A DNA stretch of 64,000 nucleotides from Paractinoplanes atraurantiacus (lineage in GTDB: Bacteria; Actinomycetota; Actinomycetes; Mycobacteriales; Micromonosporaceae). The DNA is taken from contig NZ_OBDY01000001.1 of NCBI RefSeq assembly GCF_900215205.1, positions 864,786-928,785 of the forward strand, in the 5' to 3' direction. The translations under genes were made by a program, and so were the position numbers. The notes under the pieces were generated by a model. That model was not told the DNA's origin and did no database searches. It saw only the letters and a list, made by a program, of their open reading frames with translations. Below are positions 35,345-43,362 of the stretch, in pieces; position 1 is the stretch's first letter; each line of letters begins with the position of its first letter.

Positions 35345-36526
35345 GTGAAGAAACTCCTCGTACTGGGCTCGGTCGCCCTGGCCGCGACGGCCGCCGCGAT
35401 CCTGCCCATGGCGACCTCGAACGCGGCCGCCGCCTGCGCCCCCGCGTGGTCCTCGTCGGCCGTCTACACCGGCGGCAACACCGCCTCGCAGAACGGGCAC
35501 AACTACTCGGCCAAGTGGTGGACGCAGAACGAATCCCCCGCCACACACAGCGGCCAGTGGGACGTCTGGGCCGACCAGGGCGTCTGCGGTGGCACGACCC
35601 CGCCGACCACGCCGCCCACCACCCCGCCGACCACCCAGCCGCCGGCGACCGGCGCCAAGATGGCCTCGGCGCCCTACATCTACCCCGGCTGGGGCAACCC
35701 GCCGGCGCCGGCCACCGTGGTCAACGCGACCGGCATCAAGGCCTTCACGATGGCCTTCGTGCTCGCCAACAACGGCTGCAACCCGGCCTGGGACGGCGAG
35801 ACCGGCCTGACCGGCGGCGTGCACGCCAGCACCATCGCGGCGATCCGCGCGGCCGGGGCCGACGTCGTGCCGTCGATCGGCGGCTGGAGCGGCAACAAGC
35901 TCGGCCCGAACTGCTCCACCCCCGAGGCGCTGGCCGGCGCGTACCAGAAGGTGATCGACGCCTTCCAGCTGAAGTCGATCGACATCGACATCGAGAACAC
36001 CGACGAGTTCGAGAACACGGTCGTGCAGGACCGGGTCCTGGGCGCCCTGAAGATCGTCAAGCAGAAGAACCCGTCGGTGAAGACGATCCTCACCTTCGGC
36101 ACCACGACCACCGGACCGAACTACTACGGCACCCGGCTCGTGCAGCAGGCCAAGGCGCTCGGCGCGAACATCGACATCTTCACCCAGATGCCGTTCGACT
36201 TCGGGGCCAGTGACATCTACACCGCCACGGTGAACACGTCCGAGGGCCTGAAGAACCTGCTGAAGACCACGTTCGGCTACACCGACGCCCAGGCGTACTC
36301 GCACATGGGCATCTCGGGCATGAACGGCCTGTCCGACCAGCAGGAGCTGACCACCGTCGAGACGTGGACGCGGATCCGCGATTACGCCCGCAACAACGGG
36401 CTCGCCCGCTTCACCTTCTGGGCGGTCAACCGTGACCGCGGCTGCGCCGGCGGCGGCGTGGTCTCGAACTGCTCCGGCATCGCGCAGGCCGACTGGGCGT
36501 TCACGAAGATCAGCGCCGGCTTCTAG
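35345..36526 (+). CDS. Secreted GH18 chitinase (PF-ChiA-like) with CBM5/12-like module
   Basis: A 393-residue protein starting at GTG behind AGGAG: signal peptide (1-29), chitin-binding module (31-83), a short PT linker and a GH18-type barrel. The active-site strand reads KSIDIDIE (Glu217), so the first Asp of the classic DxxDxDxE is replaced by Lys, as in the bacterial/archaeal ChiA-like subfamily with short DxDxE motifs. It may act on different chitin ends than its neighbour (inference). Its TAG interlocks with the TAG of the convergent dedA gene. Confidence 0.93.
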   Translation: MKKLLVLGSVALAATAAAILPMATSNAAAACAPAWSSSAVYTGGNTASQNGHNYSAKWWTQNESPATHSGQWDVWADQGVCGGTTPPTTPPTTPPTTQPPATGAKMASAPYIYPGWGNPPAPATVVNATGIKAFTMAFVLANNGCNPAWDGETGLTGGVHASTIAAIRAAGADVVPSIGGWSGNKLGPNCSTPEALAGAYQKVIDAFQLKSIDIDIENTDEFENTVVQDRVLGALKIVKQKNPSVKTILTFGTTTTGPNYYGTRLVQQAKALGANIDIFTQMPFDFGASDIYTATVNTSEGLKNLLKTTFGYTDAQAYSHMGISGMNGLSDQQELTTVETWTRIRDYARNNGLARFTFWAVNRDRGCAGGGVVSNCSGIAQADWAFTKISAGF

Positions 36527-37173
36527 TTGTCCACCGACGCGCGGTCGCTCTGGCGGGCGGCCGCGCGTCGCCTTTTCCTGATCTTCTTGATGACCCAGCT
36601 GCCGACCATGAAGATGATCAGCGCCCAGATCACGTAGTCGAAGTAATGGGCGTACTTCTCCAGGTCCTGATATTGCGACCCGAGCAGGTAGCCGCCGCCG
36701 ATGAAGATGGTGTTCCAGACCCCGCTGCCGATCGCGGTGAACAGGGTGAACATGCCCAGGTGCATCTTGTTGGCGCCGGCCGGGATCGAGACCAGGCTGC
36801 GCACGACGGGCGCGCAGCGGCCGAACAGCACAGCCGCCTTCTCGTGCTTTTCGAACCAGCGGTCGGCCGTGTTCAGATCGTCGGCGTCGACCAGCGGGAT
36901 CTTGTCGAGCCAGCGGCGCAGCCTGTCCTCGCCGAGCGCGTAACCGAGCCAGTAGAGGGCGAGCGCGCCGATCACCGAACCGGCCGTGGCCGCGAACAGC
37001 ACCAGGGCGAAGTTGACCCGGCCCTCGCTGGCCAGATATCCCGCCAGCGACAGGACGATCTCGCTCGGGATCGGCGGGATCAGGTTTTCCAGGGCCACCA
37101 GCAGCCCCACGCCGAGTTCACCGAGTGATTCGATGACAGAGGTCACCCACGCTGTCAGTCCGCCGCCGCCCAT
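36523..37173 (-). CDS. DedA family membrane protein
   Basis: A 216-residue polytopic membrane protein. DedA features are ENLIPPIPSEIVLSLAGYLA near residues 28-47, a G-rich helix (AGSVIGALALYWLGYALG), FGRCAPVVRSLVSIPAG with the conserved Arg residues, and GSGVWNTIFIGGGYLLG. DedA proteins support membrane lipid recycling and proton-motive-force homeostasis. A basic C-terminal tail ends it. A GGTT-N15-GGGTAC pattern just upstream looks like a general-stress (SigB-type) promoter. Confidence 0.93.
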   Translation of the reverse strand: MGGGGLTAWVTSVIESLGELGVGLLVALENLIPPIPSEIVLSLAGYLASEGRVNFALVLFAATAGSVIGALALYWLGYALGEDRLRRWLDKIPLVDADDLNTADRWFEKHEKAAVLFGRCAPVVRSLVSIPAGANKMHLGMFTLFTAIGSGVWNTIFIGGGYLLGSQYQDLEKYAHYFDYVIWALIIFMVGSWVIKKIRKRRRAAARQSDRASVDN

Positions 37174-37182
37174 CCGATGTTT

Positions 37183-37207
37183 GTACCCAACGAACCTGCG
37201 CCGAACC
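37183..37207 (-). promoter_or_regulatory. SigB-type promoter candidate before dedA
   Basis: On the minus strand GGTT (37207-37204) and GGGTAC (37188-37183) are 15 bp apart, matching the actinobacterial SigB/SigF consensus GNNT-N14-16-GGGTAC/T. The -10 lies only 9 bp from the ATG, so the transcript would be almost leaderless. Confidence 0.4.
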
Positions 37208-37251
37208 TGAGTGCTGTTTGCCCGGCCGTGACGCCGGTGAAGTAGAGGGAC

Positions 37252-38892
37252 ATGACCGACCGGTGGTACCAGAAAGCCGTCATCTACTGCCTCGACATCG
37301 ACACCTTCGCCGACTCGGACGGCGATGGCTGCGGCGACATCCGCGGTCTGATCGGCCGTCTCGACTATCTGGCCCGGCTCGGGGTCACCTGCCTGTGGCT
37401 GAACCCGATCCACCCGTCGCCCGACCAGGACGACGGCTACGACGTGTCCGACTTCTACAACGTCGATCCGCGCTTCGGCAACCTGGGCGACTTCGCCGAG
37501 CTGCTGCACCAGGCGGGCAACCTCGGCATCAAGGTGATCATCGACCTGGTCGTCAACCACACCTCGGACAAGCACCCGTGGTTCCAGTCGGCCCGCAAGT
37601 CGCCGGACTCGCCGTACCGGAACTGGTATGTCTGGAGCGACACCGAGCCCGCCGACCGCAAGCAGGGCATGGTCTTCCCGGGCGAGCAGAACGAGACCTG
37701 GACGTACGACCGGACGGCCAAGTCCTGGTATTACCACCGGTTCTACAAGTTCCAGCCGGACCTCAACATCAACAATCCCGAGGTCCGCGAGGAGATCAAG
37801 AAGATCTGCGCGTTCTGGCTCCAGCTCGGCGTCGCCGGATTCCGGATGGACGCGGTGCCGTTCATCATCGAGGAGACCCAGGCCGGCAACCCGAACTCGC
37901 CCAAGGACATGGACTTCATCACCGAGCTGCGGCAGTTCGTGCAGTGGCGCAAGGGCGACGCGGTGCTGCTGGCCGAGGCCAATGTGGAGCCCGACCAGCT
38001 CAAGGAGTACTTCGGCGACTCCGGTGGCTCGGCCAACCGCATCCACATGCTGTTCGACTTCATGCTCAACACCAAGCTGATGCTGGCGCTGGCCCGGCAG
38101 AACCCGGAGCCGGTCATCGAAGCCCTGCGCGAGGCGCCGAAGCTGCCCGCGGGCGGGCAGTGGGCCACCTTCCTGCGCAACCACGACGAGGTCGACCTGT
38201 CCCGGCTCACCGCCGAGCAGCGCGAGCAGGTCTTCGCCGAGTTCGGGCCGGACGAGGACATGCAGTTGTACGGCCGCGGCATCCGGCGGCGGCTGGCACC
38301 CATGCTCGGCAACGACCGGCGGCGCGTCGAGCTGGCCTACGCCCTGCAGTTCAGCCTGCGCGGCACCCCGGTGGTGCGGTACGGCGAGGAGATCGGCATG
38401 GGCGAGGACCTGTCGCTGCCGGGCCGCAACTCGATCCGTACCCCCATGCAGTGGTCCGCCCTGCCCAACGCCGGCTTCACCACGTCGAACGAGCCCGTCC
38501 GCCCGGTGATCGACGGCGGCGACTTCGGCTATCAGACCGTCAACGTCAGCCTCCAGCGCCACGACCCGGCGTCGTTGCTGGCCTGGTTCGAGCGCATGAT
38601 CCGAACGCTGCGGGAGGCGCCCGAGGTCGGATCCGGCACCTGCAAGCACGTCGACCTGCCGGACGCGGGATCGATCCTCGTGCACCGGGCCGACGACGTC
38701 ACTGGCACGATGGTCTTCGTACACAACCTGGGCCCTTCCGATGGCGTGCTCGACCTGAGCTCGCTCTATCCCGAGGCCGAGTTCCCGACCGACGTGCTCG
38801 CCGACCAGGAGTACCCCGACCTCGGCAAATTCGAAGCGGTACCGGTGGCCGGACACGGCTACCGCTGGATCAGGCTGCGTCGCTACGCGTAA
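37252..38892 (+). CDS. GH13 trehalose synthase-like alpha-glucosidase
   Basis: A 546-residue cytoplasmic GH13 enzyme. The start YQKAVIYCLDIDTFADSDGDG and GLIGRLDYLARLGVTCLWL match TreS. Catalytic regions are GFRMDAVPF (nucleophile Asp), LLAEAN (acid Glu) and LRNHDEVDL (stabilising Asp). TreS interconverts maltose and trehalose, linking trehalose with alpha-glucan synthesis. Typical TreS proteins are 570-600 residues, so this is slightly short. No maltokinase or glgE gene lies nearby, so an oligo-glucosidase role remains possible. Confidence 0.85.
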   Translation: MTDRWYQKAVIYCLDIDTFADSDGDGCGDIRGLIGRLDYLARLGVTCLWLNPIHPSPDQDDGYDVSDFYNVDPRFGNLGDFAELLHQAGNLGIKVIIDLVVNHTSDKHPWFQSARKSPDSPYRNWYVWSDTEPADRKQGMVFPGEQNETWTYDRTAKSWYYHRFYKFQPDLNINNPEVREEIKKICAFWLQLGVAGFRMDAVPFIIEETQAGNPNSPKDMDFITELRQFVQWRKGDAVLLAEANVEPDQLKEYFGDSGGSANRIHMLFDFMLNTKLMLALARQNPEPVIEALREAPKLPAGGQWATFLRNHDEVDLSRLTAEQREQVFAEFGPDEDMQLYGRGIRRRLAPMLGNDRRRVELAYALQFSLRGTPVVRYGEEIGMGEDLSLPGRNSIRTPMQWSALPNAGFTTSNEPVRPVIDGGDFGYQTVNVSLQRHDPASLLAWFERMIRTLREAPEVGSGTCKHVDLPDAGSILVHRADDVTGTMVFVHNLGPSDGVLDLSSLYPEAEFPTDVLADQEYPDLGKFEAVPVAGHGYRWIRLRRYA

Positions 38893-38894
38893 AG

Positions 38895-38909
38895 TGCACT
38901 CCGAGTGCA
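38895..38909. promoter_or_regulatory. Palindrome TGCACTC-C-GAGTGCA before the FabG-type gene
   Basis: A perfect 7-bp inverted repeat with a single central base, located 31-45 bp before the start codon and therefore around a probable -35 region. The form suits a TetR-type dimer; no regulator gene is adjacent. Confidence 0.5.
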
Positions 38910-38939
38910 AATAGAGCCAGTGCTATGTAGGAGAGCCGT

Positions 38940-39704
38940 ATGTCGCAGTCCGCTCCCACCCGTACCGCCATCGTCACCGGCGCCGCCCGCGGCATCGGTG
39001 AGGCGACCGCCCGCCGGCTCGCCGCCGACGGCCTGGCCGTCGCCGTCGTCGACCTCGACGAGGGCGCCTGCGCCAACACGGTGACCGCCATCCACGACGC
39101 CGGCGGCACCGCCCTCGCCGTCGGCGCCGACGTCTCCGACCCGGCCCAGGTCACCGCGGCCGTGGAAAAGGTCGTGGCCGAGCTCGGCCCGCCCACCATC
39201 CTGGTCAACAACGCCGGGGTGCTCCGCGACAACCTGCTGTTCAAGATGACCGACGACGACTGGGAGACCGTCATGGCGGTCCACCTGCGCGGCGCCTTCC
39301 TGTTCAGCCGCGCGGTGCAGAAGCACATGGTCGACGCCGGCTGGGGCCGCGTCGTCAGCCTCTCCAGCACCTCCGCCCTCGGCAACCGCGGCCAGGCCAA
39401 CTACGCGGCGGCCAAGGCCGGCCTCCAGGGTTTCACCAAGACCCTGGCCATCGAGCTGGGCCGGTTCGGCATCACCGCCAACGCGGTCGCGCCGGGCTTC
39501 ATCGTCACCGACATGACCGCCGCCACCGCGGCCCGCGTCGGCGTCGATTTCGACCAGTTCGAGAAGGCCGCGGTCGCTCAGATTCCCGTTGGCCGGGCTG
39601 GTCGTCCCGAAGACGTCGCGAACACCGTATCCTTCCTCGTCAGTGAGGGTGCCGGGTTCGTCTCGGGCCAGGTCATCTACGTCGCCGGGGGCCCGCGCGC
39701 GTAG
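38940..39704 (+). CDS. 3-oxoacyl-ACP reductase-type short-chain dehydrogenase
   Basis: A 254-residue classical SDR. The cofactor motif is TGAARGIGEATARRL near the start, followed by NNAGVLRDNLLFKM. The catalytic Ser, Tyr and Lys are in SSTSALGNRGQANYAAAKAG, and a PVGRAGRPEDVANTVSFL C-terminal block is typical of FabG. It reduces a 3-oxoacyl thioester with NADPH. It stands apart from fatty acid synthase genes, so it may serve degradation or secondary metabolism. A TetR-like palindrome precedes it, and a GGAGAG sequence supports the start. Confidence 0.92.
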   Translation: MSQSAPTRTAIVTGAARGIGEATARRLAADGLAVAVVDLDEGACANTVTAIHDAGGTALAVGADVSDPAQVTAAVEKVVAELGPPTILVNNAGVLRDNLLFKMTDDDWETVMAVHLRGAFLFSRAVQKHMVDAGWGRVVSLSSTSALGNRGQANYAAAKAGLQGFTKTLAIELGRFGITANAVAPGFIVTDMTAATAARVGVDFDQFEKAAVAQIPVGRAGRPEDVANTVSFLVSEGAGFVSGQVIYVAGGPRA

Positions 39705-39734
39705 ATCATTGCTGAGAGGCGTTACAAAGGAACT

Positions 39735-40145
39735 ATGAATCGACGCATGGCTTCCCGCAGCGTCTCGCTGACGAGCACCTTCCTGCTTCTGGCGGCGGGC
39801 GGCGCGGCGGCGTGCGACAACGACGACGATTACCAGGACGCGGGTTTCTACTGCGCCGACGCGAACGGCGTCGTCGTCGACGAGGATTACTGCGACGACG
39901 ACCGTTCGTACGGCGGCAGCGCCATTCCCTTCTTCATCTGGTATTCGTCCGGATATCGGGCGGGATATCCGGTCGGCTACCGGCTGCCGTCCGGCGGTAA
40001 CAAGTTCGCGTACAACGACAAGGCGGCCCGGCAGTCGTTCGGACTGCCGGCCACCGGCAAGATCGGCAACGGCACCGTGAAGACCAGCGTGGTCGGCAAG
40101 GGCGGCTCGGCCAAGGGCTCCTCGTCCAGCAAGTCGGGCGGCTGA
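39735..40145 (+). CDS. Putative lipoprotein paired with the glutathionylspermidine-synthase-like gene
   Basis: A 136-residue exported protein. A signal sequence ends with LLAAGGAAAC, so Cys27 may be lipidated. The mature chain is very acidic at first (DNDDDYQDAG, VVVDEDYCDDD), then Tyr/Gly-rich (YSSGYRAGYPVGYRLP) and Ser/Gly/Lys-rich at the end. It lies 2 bp before the next gene. In enterobacteria the DUF1190 lipoprotein YjfM is similarly placed next to the glutathionylspermidine-synthase-like YjfC; this protein looks like an actinobacterial counterpart (inference). Function unknown. Confidence 0.82.
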   Translation: MNRRMASRSVSLTSTFLLLAAGGAAACDNDDDYQDAGFYCADANGVVVDEDYCDDDRSYGGSAIPFFIWYSSGYRAGYPVGYRLPSGGNKFAYNDKAARQSFGLPATGKIGNGTVKTSVVGKGGSAKGSSSSKSGG

Positions 40146-40147
40146 GC

Positions 40148-41611
40148 GTGCGACGGGTTCCCTACGGGCCGGTCCGCGAGGGCTGGCAGCTCACCAACTT
40201 CAGCCTCGGCCTCACGTACAACGACACCGAGCTGCCGGACGGGACGATGATCTCGTACTGGCAGGAGGGCCCGTTCTACGACTTCACGGCGGCCGAGATC
40301 GAAGAGCTCGAGACGGCCACCACGACCCTGCACGCGATGTGCCTCGAGGCCGGCGACTGGATCGTCCGGCAGTGCCCGCGGCACACCGTGCAGGGCCGCA
40401 AGGAGGGCTACTTCGCCTCGGTCTGCAACCCCGAGACGTGCTTCCTGGCCAAGATCGGCGTGCCCGAGTTCGCCCACGAGCAGATCATCCGTACGTGGTT
40501 CGACGGCGACGCCGAGACGTGGACGCATTACGACAAAGACCCCGACATGCGTCTGCCGATGGAGACGCCGGACTACTCGCCGAGCATCTACGGCCGGTTC
40601 GACCTCTGGTACAACGGGGCCGGCAGCACGCCCAAGCTGCTCGAGTTCAACGCGCAGACGCCGACCGCGCTGGTCGAGAGCGCCGTCATCCAGTGGCACT
40701 GGATGGACCAGACCGGCGTCACCCAGCACGAGTGGCGGCAGTGGAACTCGATCCACGACCGCCTCGTCGGCTGGCCGGCCTCGCTCGACGAGCCGGCCGA
40801 CCCGGGCGCCTGGCGCCGCAACATCGACAAGCTCCGCGAGGCCCGCACGTGGCTGCCGGAGAAACCGAAGATCTTCTTCGCGTACGAGACGTCCGAGACC
40901 TCCGGCGAGGACCGGATGAACGTGGCCTACCTGATGGCCACGGCCGAGGAGGCCGGATATCCGGTCGAGCTGATCGCGATGAGCCAGATCGGCTGGGACG
41001 TGGCCGGCGACCGGGTGGTCTTCGTGCCGTCACCGGGCCAGGAGCACAAGGCCGAGCCGATCGACATCATCTTCATGCTCTACCCGTGGGAGTGGTTCTG
41101 GACCGAGGAGGGCGGCAAGGCCTTCTTCCGCAACATGGCCGACCCGACCAAGCACGGCACGGTCTGGATCGAGCCGCCCTACACGGCCGCCCTGCTCGGC
41201 AACAAGGCGATCCTGCCGGTGCTGTGGAAGCTGTTCGGCGACGACCCCGAGCGCTCCAAATACCTGCTGCCGGCCTATTTCGCCGACTCCTCCAAGGCCA
41301 AGACGCTGACCAGCTACGCCAAGAAACCCGTCTGGGGCCGGGAGGGCGGTTCGGTCACGCTGGTGCGCGACGGGGCCACGATCAGCGAAAACCCTTCCGA
41401 GTACGGCGTGGACGGGCGCTACGTGGTGCAGCAGCTGTGCGAGCTGCCGTCGTTCGAGAGCCTGGAGGGCACGGTCCACCCGGTGATCGGCTCGTGGCTG
41501 ATCGACGGGGAACCGGCGGGGATGGGCATCCGCGAAGGGCTCGGTGACGACGGCCTGGTCACGAAGGACCGCTGCTACTTCGTTCCCCACACCATCGAGT
41601 CGTCCCTTTAG
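40148..41611 (+). CDS. Glutathionylspermidine synthase-like ATP-grasp protein
   Basis: A 487-residue protein starting at GTG. Segments FGRFDLWYNG-type (YGRFDLWYNGAGSTPKLLEF), NAQTPTALVES, WIEPPYTAALLGNKAILPVLWKLF and GSWLIDGEPAGMGIREG match the synthetase domain of GspS and the YjfC/YgiC family. True GspS makes glutathionylspermidine, but actinobacteria normally lack glutathione, so the substrate is likely a different acid and amine or a peptide. It is coupled to the upstream lipoprotein gene. Its stop interlocks with the convergent membrane gene. Confidence 0.88.
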   Translation: MRRVPYGPVREGWQLTNFSLGLTYNDTELPDGTMISYWQEGPFYDFTAAEIEELETATTTLHAMCLEAGDWIVRQCPRHTVQGRKEGYFASVCNPETCFLAKIGVPEFAHEQIIRTWFDGDAETWTHYDKDPDMRLPMETPDYSPSIYGRFDLWYNGAGSTPKLLEFNAQTPTALVESAVIQWHWMDQTGVTQHEWRQWNSIHDRLVGWPASLDEPADPGAWRRNIDKLREARTWLPEKPKIFFAYETSETSGEDRMNVAYLMATAEEAGYPVELIAMSQIGWDVAGDRVVFVPSPGQEHKAEPIDIIFMLYPWEWFWTEEGGKAFFRNMADPTKHGTVWIEPPYTAALLGNKAILPVLWKLFGDDPERSKYLLPAYFADSSKAKTLTSYAKKPVWGREGGSVTLVRDGATISENPSEYGVDGRYVVQQLCELPSFESLEGTVHPVIGSWLIDGEPAGMGIREGLGDDGLVTKDRCYFVPHTIESSL

Positions 41612-42024
41612 GGGCGGTGACGCCAGATCCACCAGAGGCCGATGAACGGCAGGACGAGCGGGACATATCCGTAGCCGCTGCCGAAGTTCGACCAGACGGT
41701 GTCGTCCGGGAAATCACCGGCGTCGGCGATGCTCAGGGTGCCGACCGCGAGCACGCCGATCAGCTCGATGCTGCAACTGACCAGCGCGATCAGCCGTCCC
41801 CGGGCGCCGCCGATCGCGAGGCCCACGGTTGCCGAGATGTAGACCAGGCCGGCGAACGCCGACAGCAGGTACGCCAGCGGCGCCTCGCTGAAGTGGGTGG
41901 AGATCTGCACGAGAGCGCGGGCGCTGGCCGACAGCGCGAAGATGCCGTACACCAGCAACAGCACCCGGCCGAGGCCGGTGCCGAGGGCCGCGTCCTTGGG
42001 GCGCGCAGGAGTTTCAGGAGACAC
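41608..42024 (-). CDS. Small four-helix membrane protein
   Basis: A 138-residue hydrophobic protein with four predicted membrane helices (about residues 20-40, 50-72, 78-100 and 118-135). The loop DAGDFPDDTVWSNFGSGYGYVP before the last helix is a pattern I have seen in uncharacterised actinobacterial integral membrane proteins. It overlaps the upstream membrane gene by 11 bp, so the two form one unit. Function unknown. Confidence 0.85.
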   Translation of the reverse strand: MSPETPARPKDAALGTGLGRVLLLVYGIFALSASARALVQISTHFSEAPLAYLLSAFAGLVYISATVGLAIGGARGRLIALVSCSIELIGVLAVGTLSIADAGDFPDDTVWSNFGSGYGYVPLVLPFIGLWWIWRHRP

Positions 42025-42391
42025 CGGTGGTCACCTCCGCGATCTGCTGCAGCCGCAGCACGAGAACAGGCAGCACCAGGCAGGCGACGCCGAGGATGAG
42101 ACTGCCCCAGCGGGTCGGCTCCAGCCGGGCCAGATAGAACGCGACCGGCCCGAAGGCGACCGTGGTGACCAGGTAGCCCAAGAAGGTGGGCGTGTCGCTC
42201 GGCCGCGAGCCGTCGAACAGGCCGATCACGGCCACCACGACCAGCACGAGGACCAGGGCGCTGAGCGCGAGCGTGGCCCAGAGGTCGACGTTGCTCGGTG
42301 GGCGGTTGAGCGCCGCGCGCAGCAGGAACCACGCCGCCAGGACAAGAGCGGCGATGATCGTCGCCACCGACAGGGGACCGTTCACCGGCAC
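42014..42391 (-). CDS. Small membrane protein
   Basis: A 125-residue protein with four hydrophobic segments (about 8-28, 40-62, 70-90 and 95-112) and a polar GSRPSDTP loop. It is the first gene of a two-gene membrane unit with the next one, overlapping it by 11 bp, and the two probably interact (inference). It diverges from the oxidoreductase gene across 65 bp. Not recognised further. Confidence 0.85.
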   Translation of the reverse strand: MPVNGPLSVATIIAALVLAAWFLLRAALNRPPSNVDLWATLALSALVLVLVVVAVIGLFDGSRPSDTPTFLGYLVTTVAFGPVAFYLARLEPTRWGSLILGVACLVLPVLVLRLQQIAEVTTGVS

Positions 42392-42456
42392 AGACTACTG
42401 ATCGAAGGTCGCCTGGTAGCTTGCGGCTGGACCATGAGAGAGGCAGGCGACTTCCG

Positions 42457-43362
42457 ATGCGCTTCGGACTTTTCGGTACGGGACCTTGGGCACACCTGGC
42501 GCACGCGCCGGCGCTCGCCGAGCACGCGGACGTCGAGTTCGTGGGGGTGTGGGGGCGCAATCCCGACAAGGCGGCCTCGCTGGCGGCTGAGCACGGCGCC
42601 AAGGCGTACGCCGAAGTGGACGACCTGATCGGCGACGTCGACGCCGTGGCCGTCGCGCTGCCGCCGGACGTGCAGGCGCCGCTCGCCCTGCGCGCGGCCC
42701 AGGCCGGCAAGCACCTGGTGCTCGACAAGCCGGTGGCCTTCACCGTCGCCGAGGCTTCTTCCATCGTCGCCGCCGTGACCGAGAAGAACCTGGCGTCGCT
42801 GGTCTTCTTCACCCGCCGGTTGATGCCCTCGATCGAGCAGTTCGTCGCGGACGCGGCGGCCGACGGCGGCTGGGTCGAGGGCCGGATCGTCCACCTCGGC
42901 CGCATCTTCACCCCGGGCAACCCGTTCGGCGCGTCCCCGTGGCGGCAGGAGAGCGGCGGCCTGTGGGACGTCGGCCCGCACGCGCTGGCGCTGGCCATCG
43001 GCGTGCTCGGCCCGGTCACCGAGGTGACCGCGATGACCGGCGCCCCCGACATGACCCACCTGCTGGCGCGCCACGCGGGCGGCGCGATCAGCACGCTCAC
43101 CCTGTCGCTGGACGCGCCGGAGGCGGCCGAGCGCGAGGAGGCGGTCTTCTCGGGCGAGGCCGGCGTACGCACGGTGCCGTCGGCCCCGTGGTCGCCGGTC
43201 GACGCCCTGAAGCACGGCCTCGACCTGCTCATCGCCGCCGCCGCGGGCGGGCCGGCGGTCGAGCTCGACGTCCGCTTCGGCGCCGGGGTGACCGCCGTCC
43301 TGGCCGCGGCTCAGGAGGCGGTCACCACGGGCCGCACGGTCACTGTCGACAGCGCCAGATGA
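42457..43362 (+). CDS. Gfo/Idh/MocA family oxidoreductase
   Basis: A 301-residue NAD(P)-dependent dehydrogenase. The Rossmann motif GLFGTGPWA is at the start, and the cofactor-binding KPVA block occurs in VLDKPVAFT. The C-terminal substrate domain has GGLWDVGPHALALAIGVLG with the usual Asp and His. The family oxidises or reduces sugars, inositol or related compounds. No sugar transporter is adjacent, so the substrate is open. ATG 42457 fits the family start. The 3' end overlaps the convergent HAF-repeat gene by 23 bp. Confidence 0.9.
   Translation: MRFGLFGTGPWAHLAHAPALAEHADVEFVGVWGRNPDKAASLAAEHGAKAYAEVDDLIGDVDAVAVALPPDVQAPLALRAAQAGKHLVLDKPVAFTVAEASSIVAAVTEKNLASLVFFTRRLMPSIEQFVADAAADGGWVEGRIVHLGRIFTPGNPFGASPWRQESGGLWDVGPHALALAIGVLGPVTEVTAMTGAPDMTHLLARHAGGAISTLTLSLDAPEAAEREEAVFSGEAGVRTVPSAPWSPVDALKHGLDLLIAAAAGGPAVELDVRFGAGVTAVLAAAQEAVTTGRTVTVDSAR

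Noticed and set aside
36523..38910. A 795-codon reading of dedA that extends through the GH13 gene
   Set aside because: Only the last 216 codons look like a protein (DedA); the upstream part is antisense to the GH13 gene and has no family similarity.
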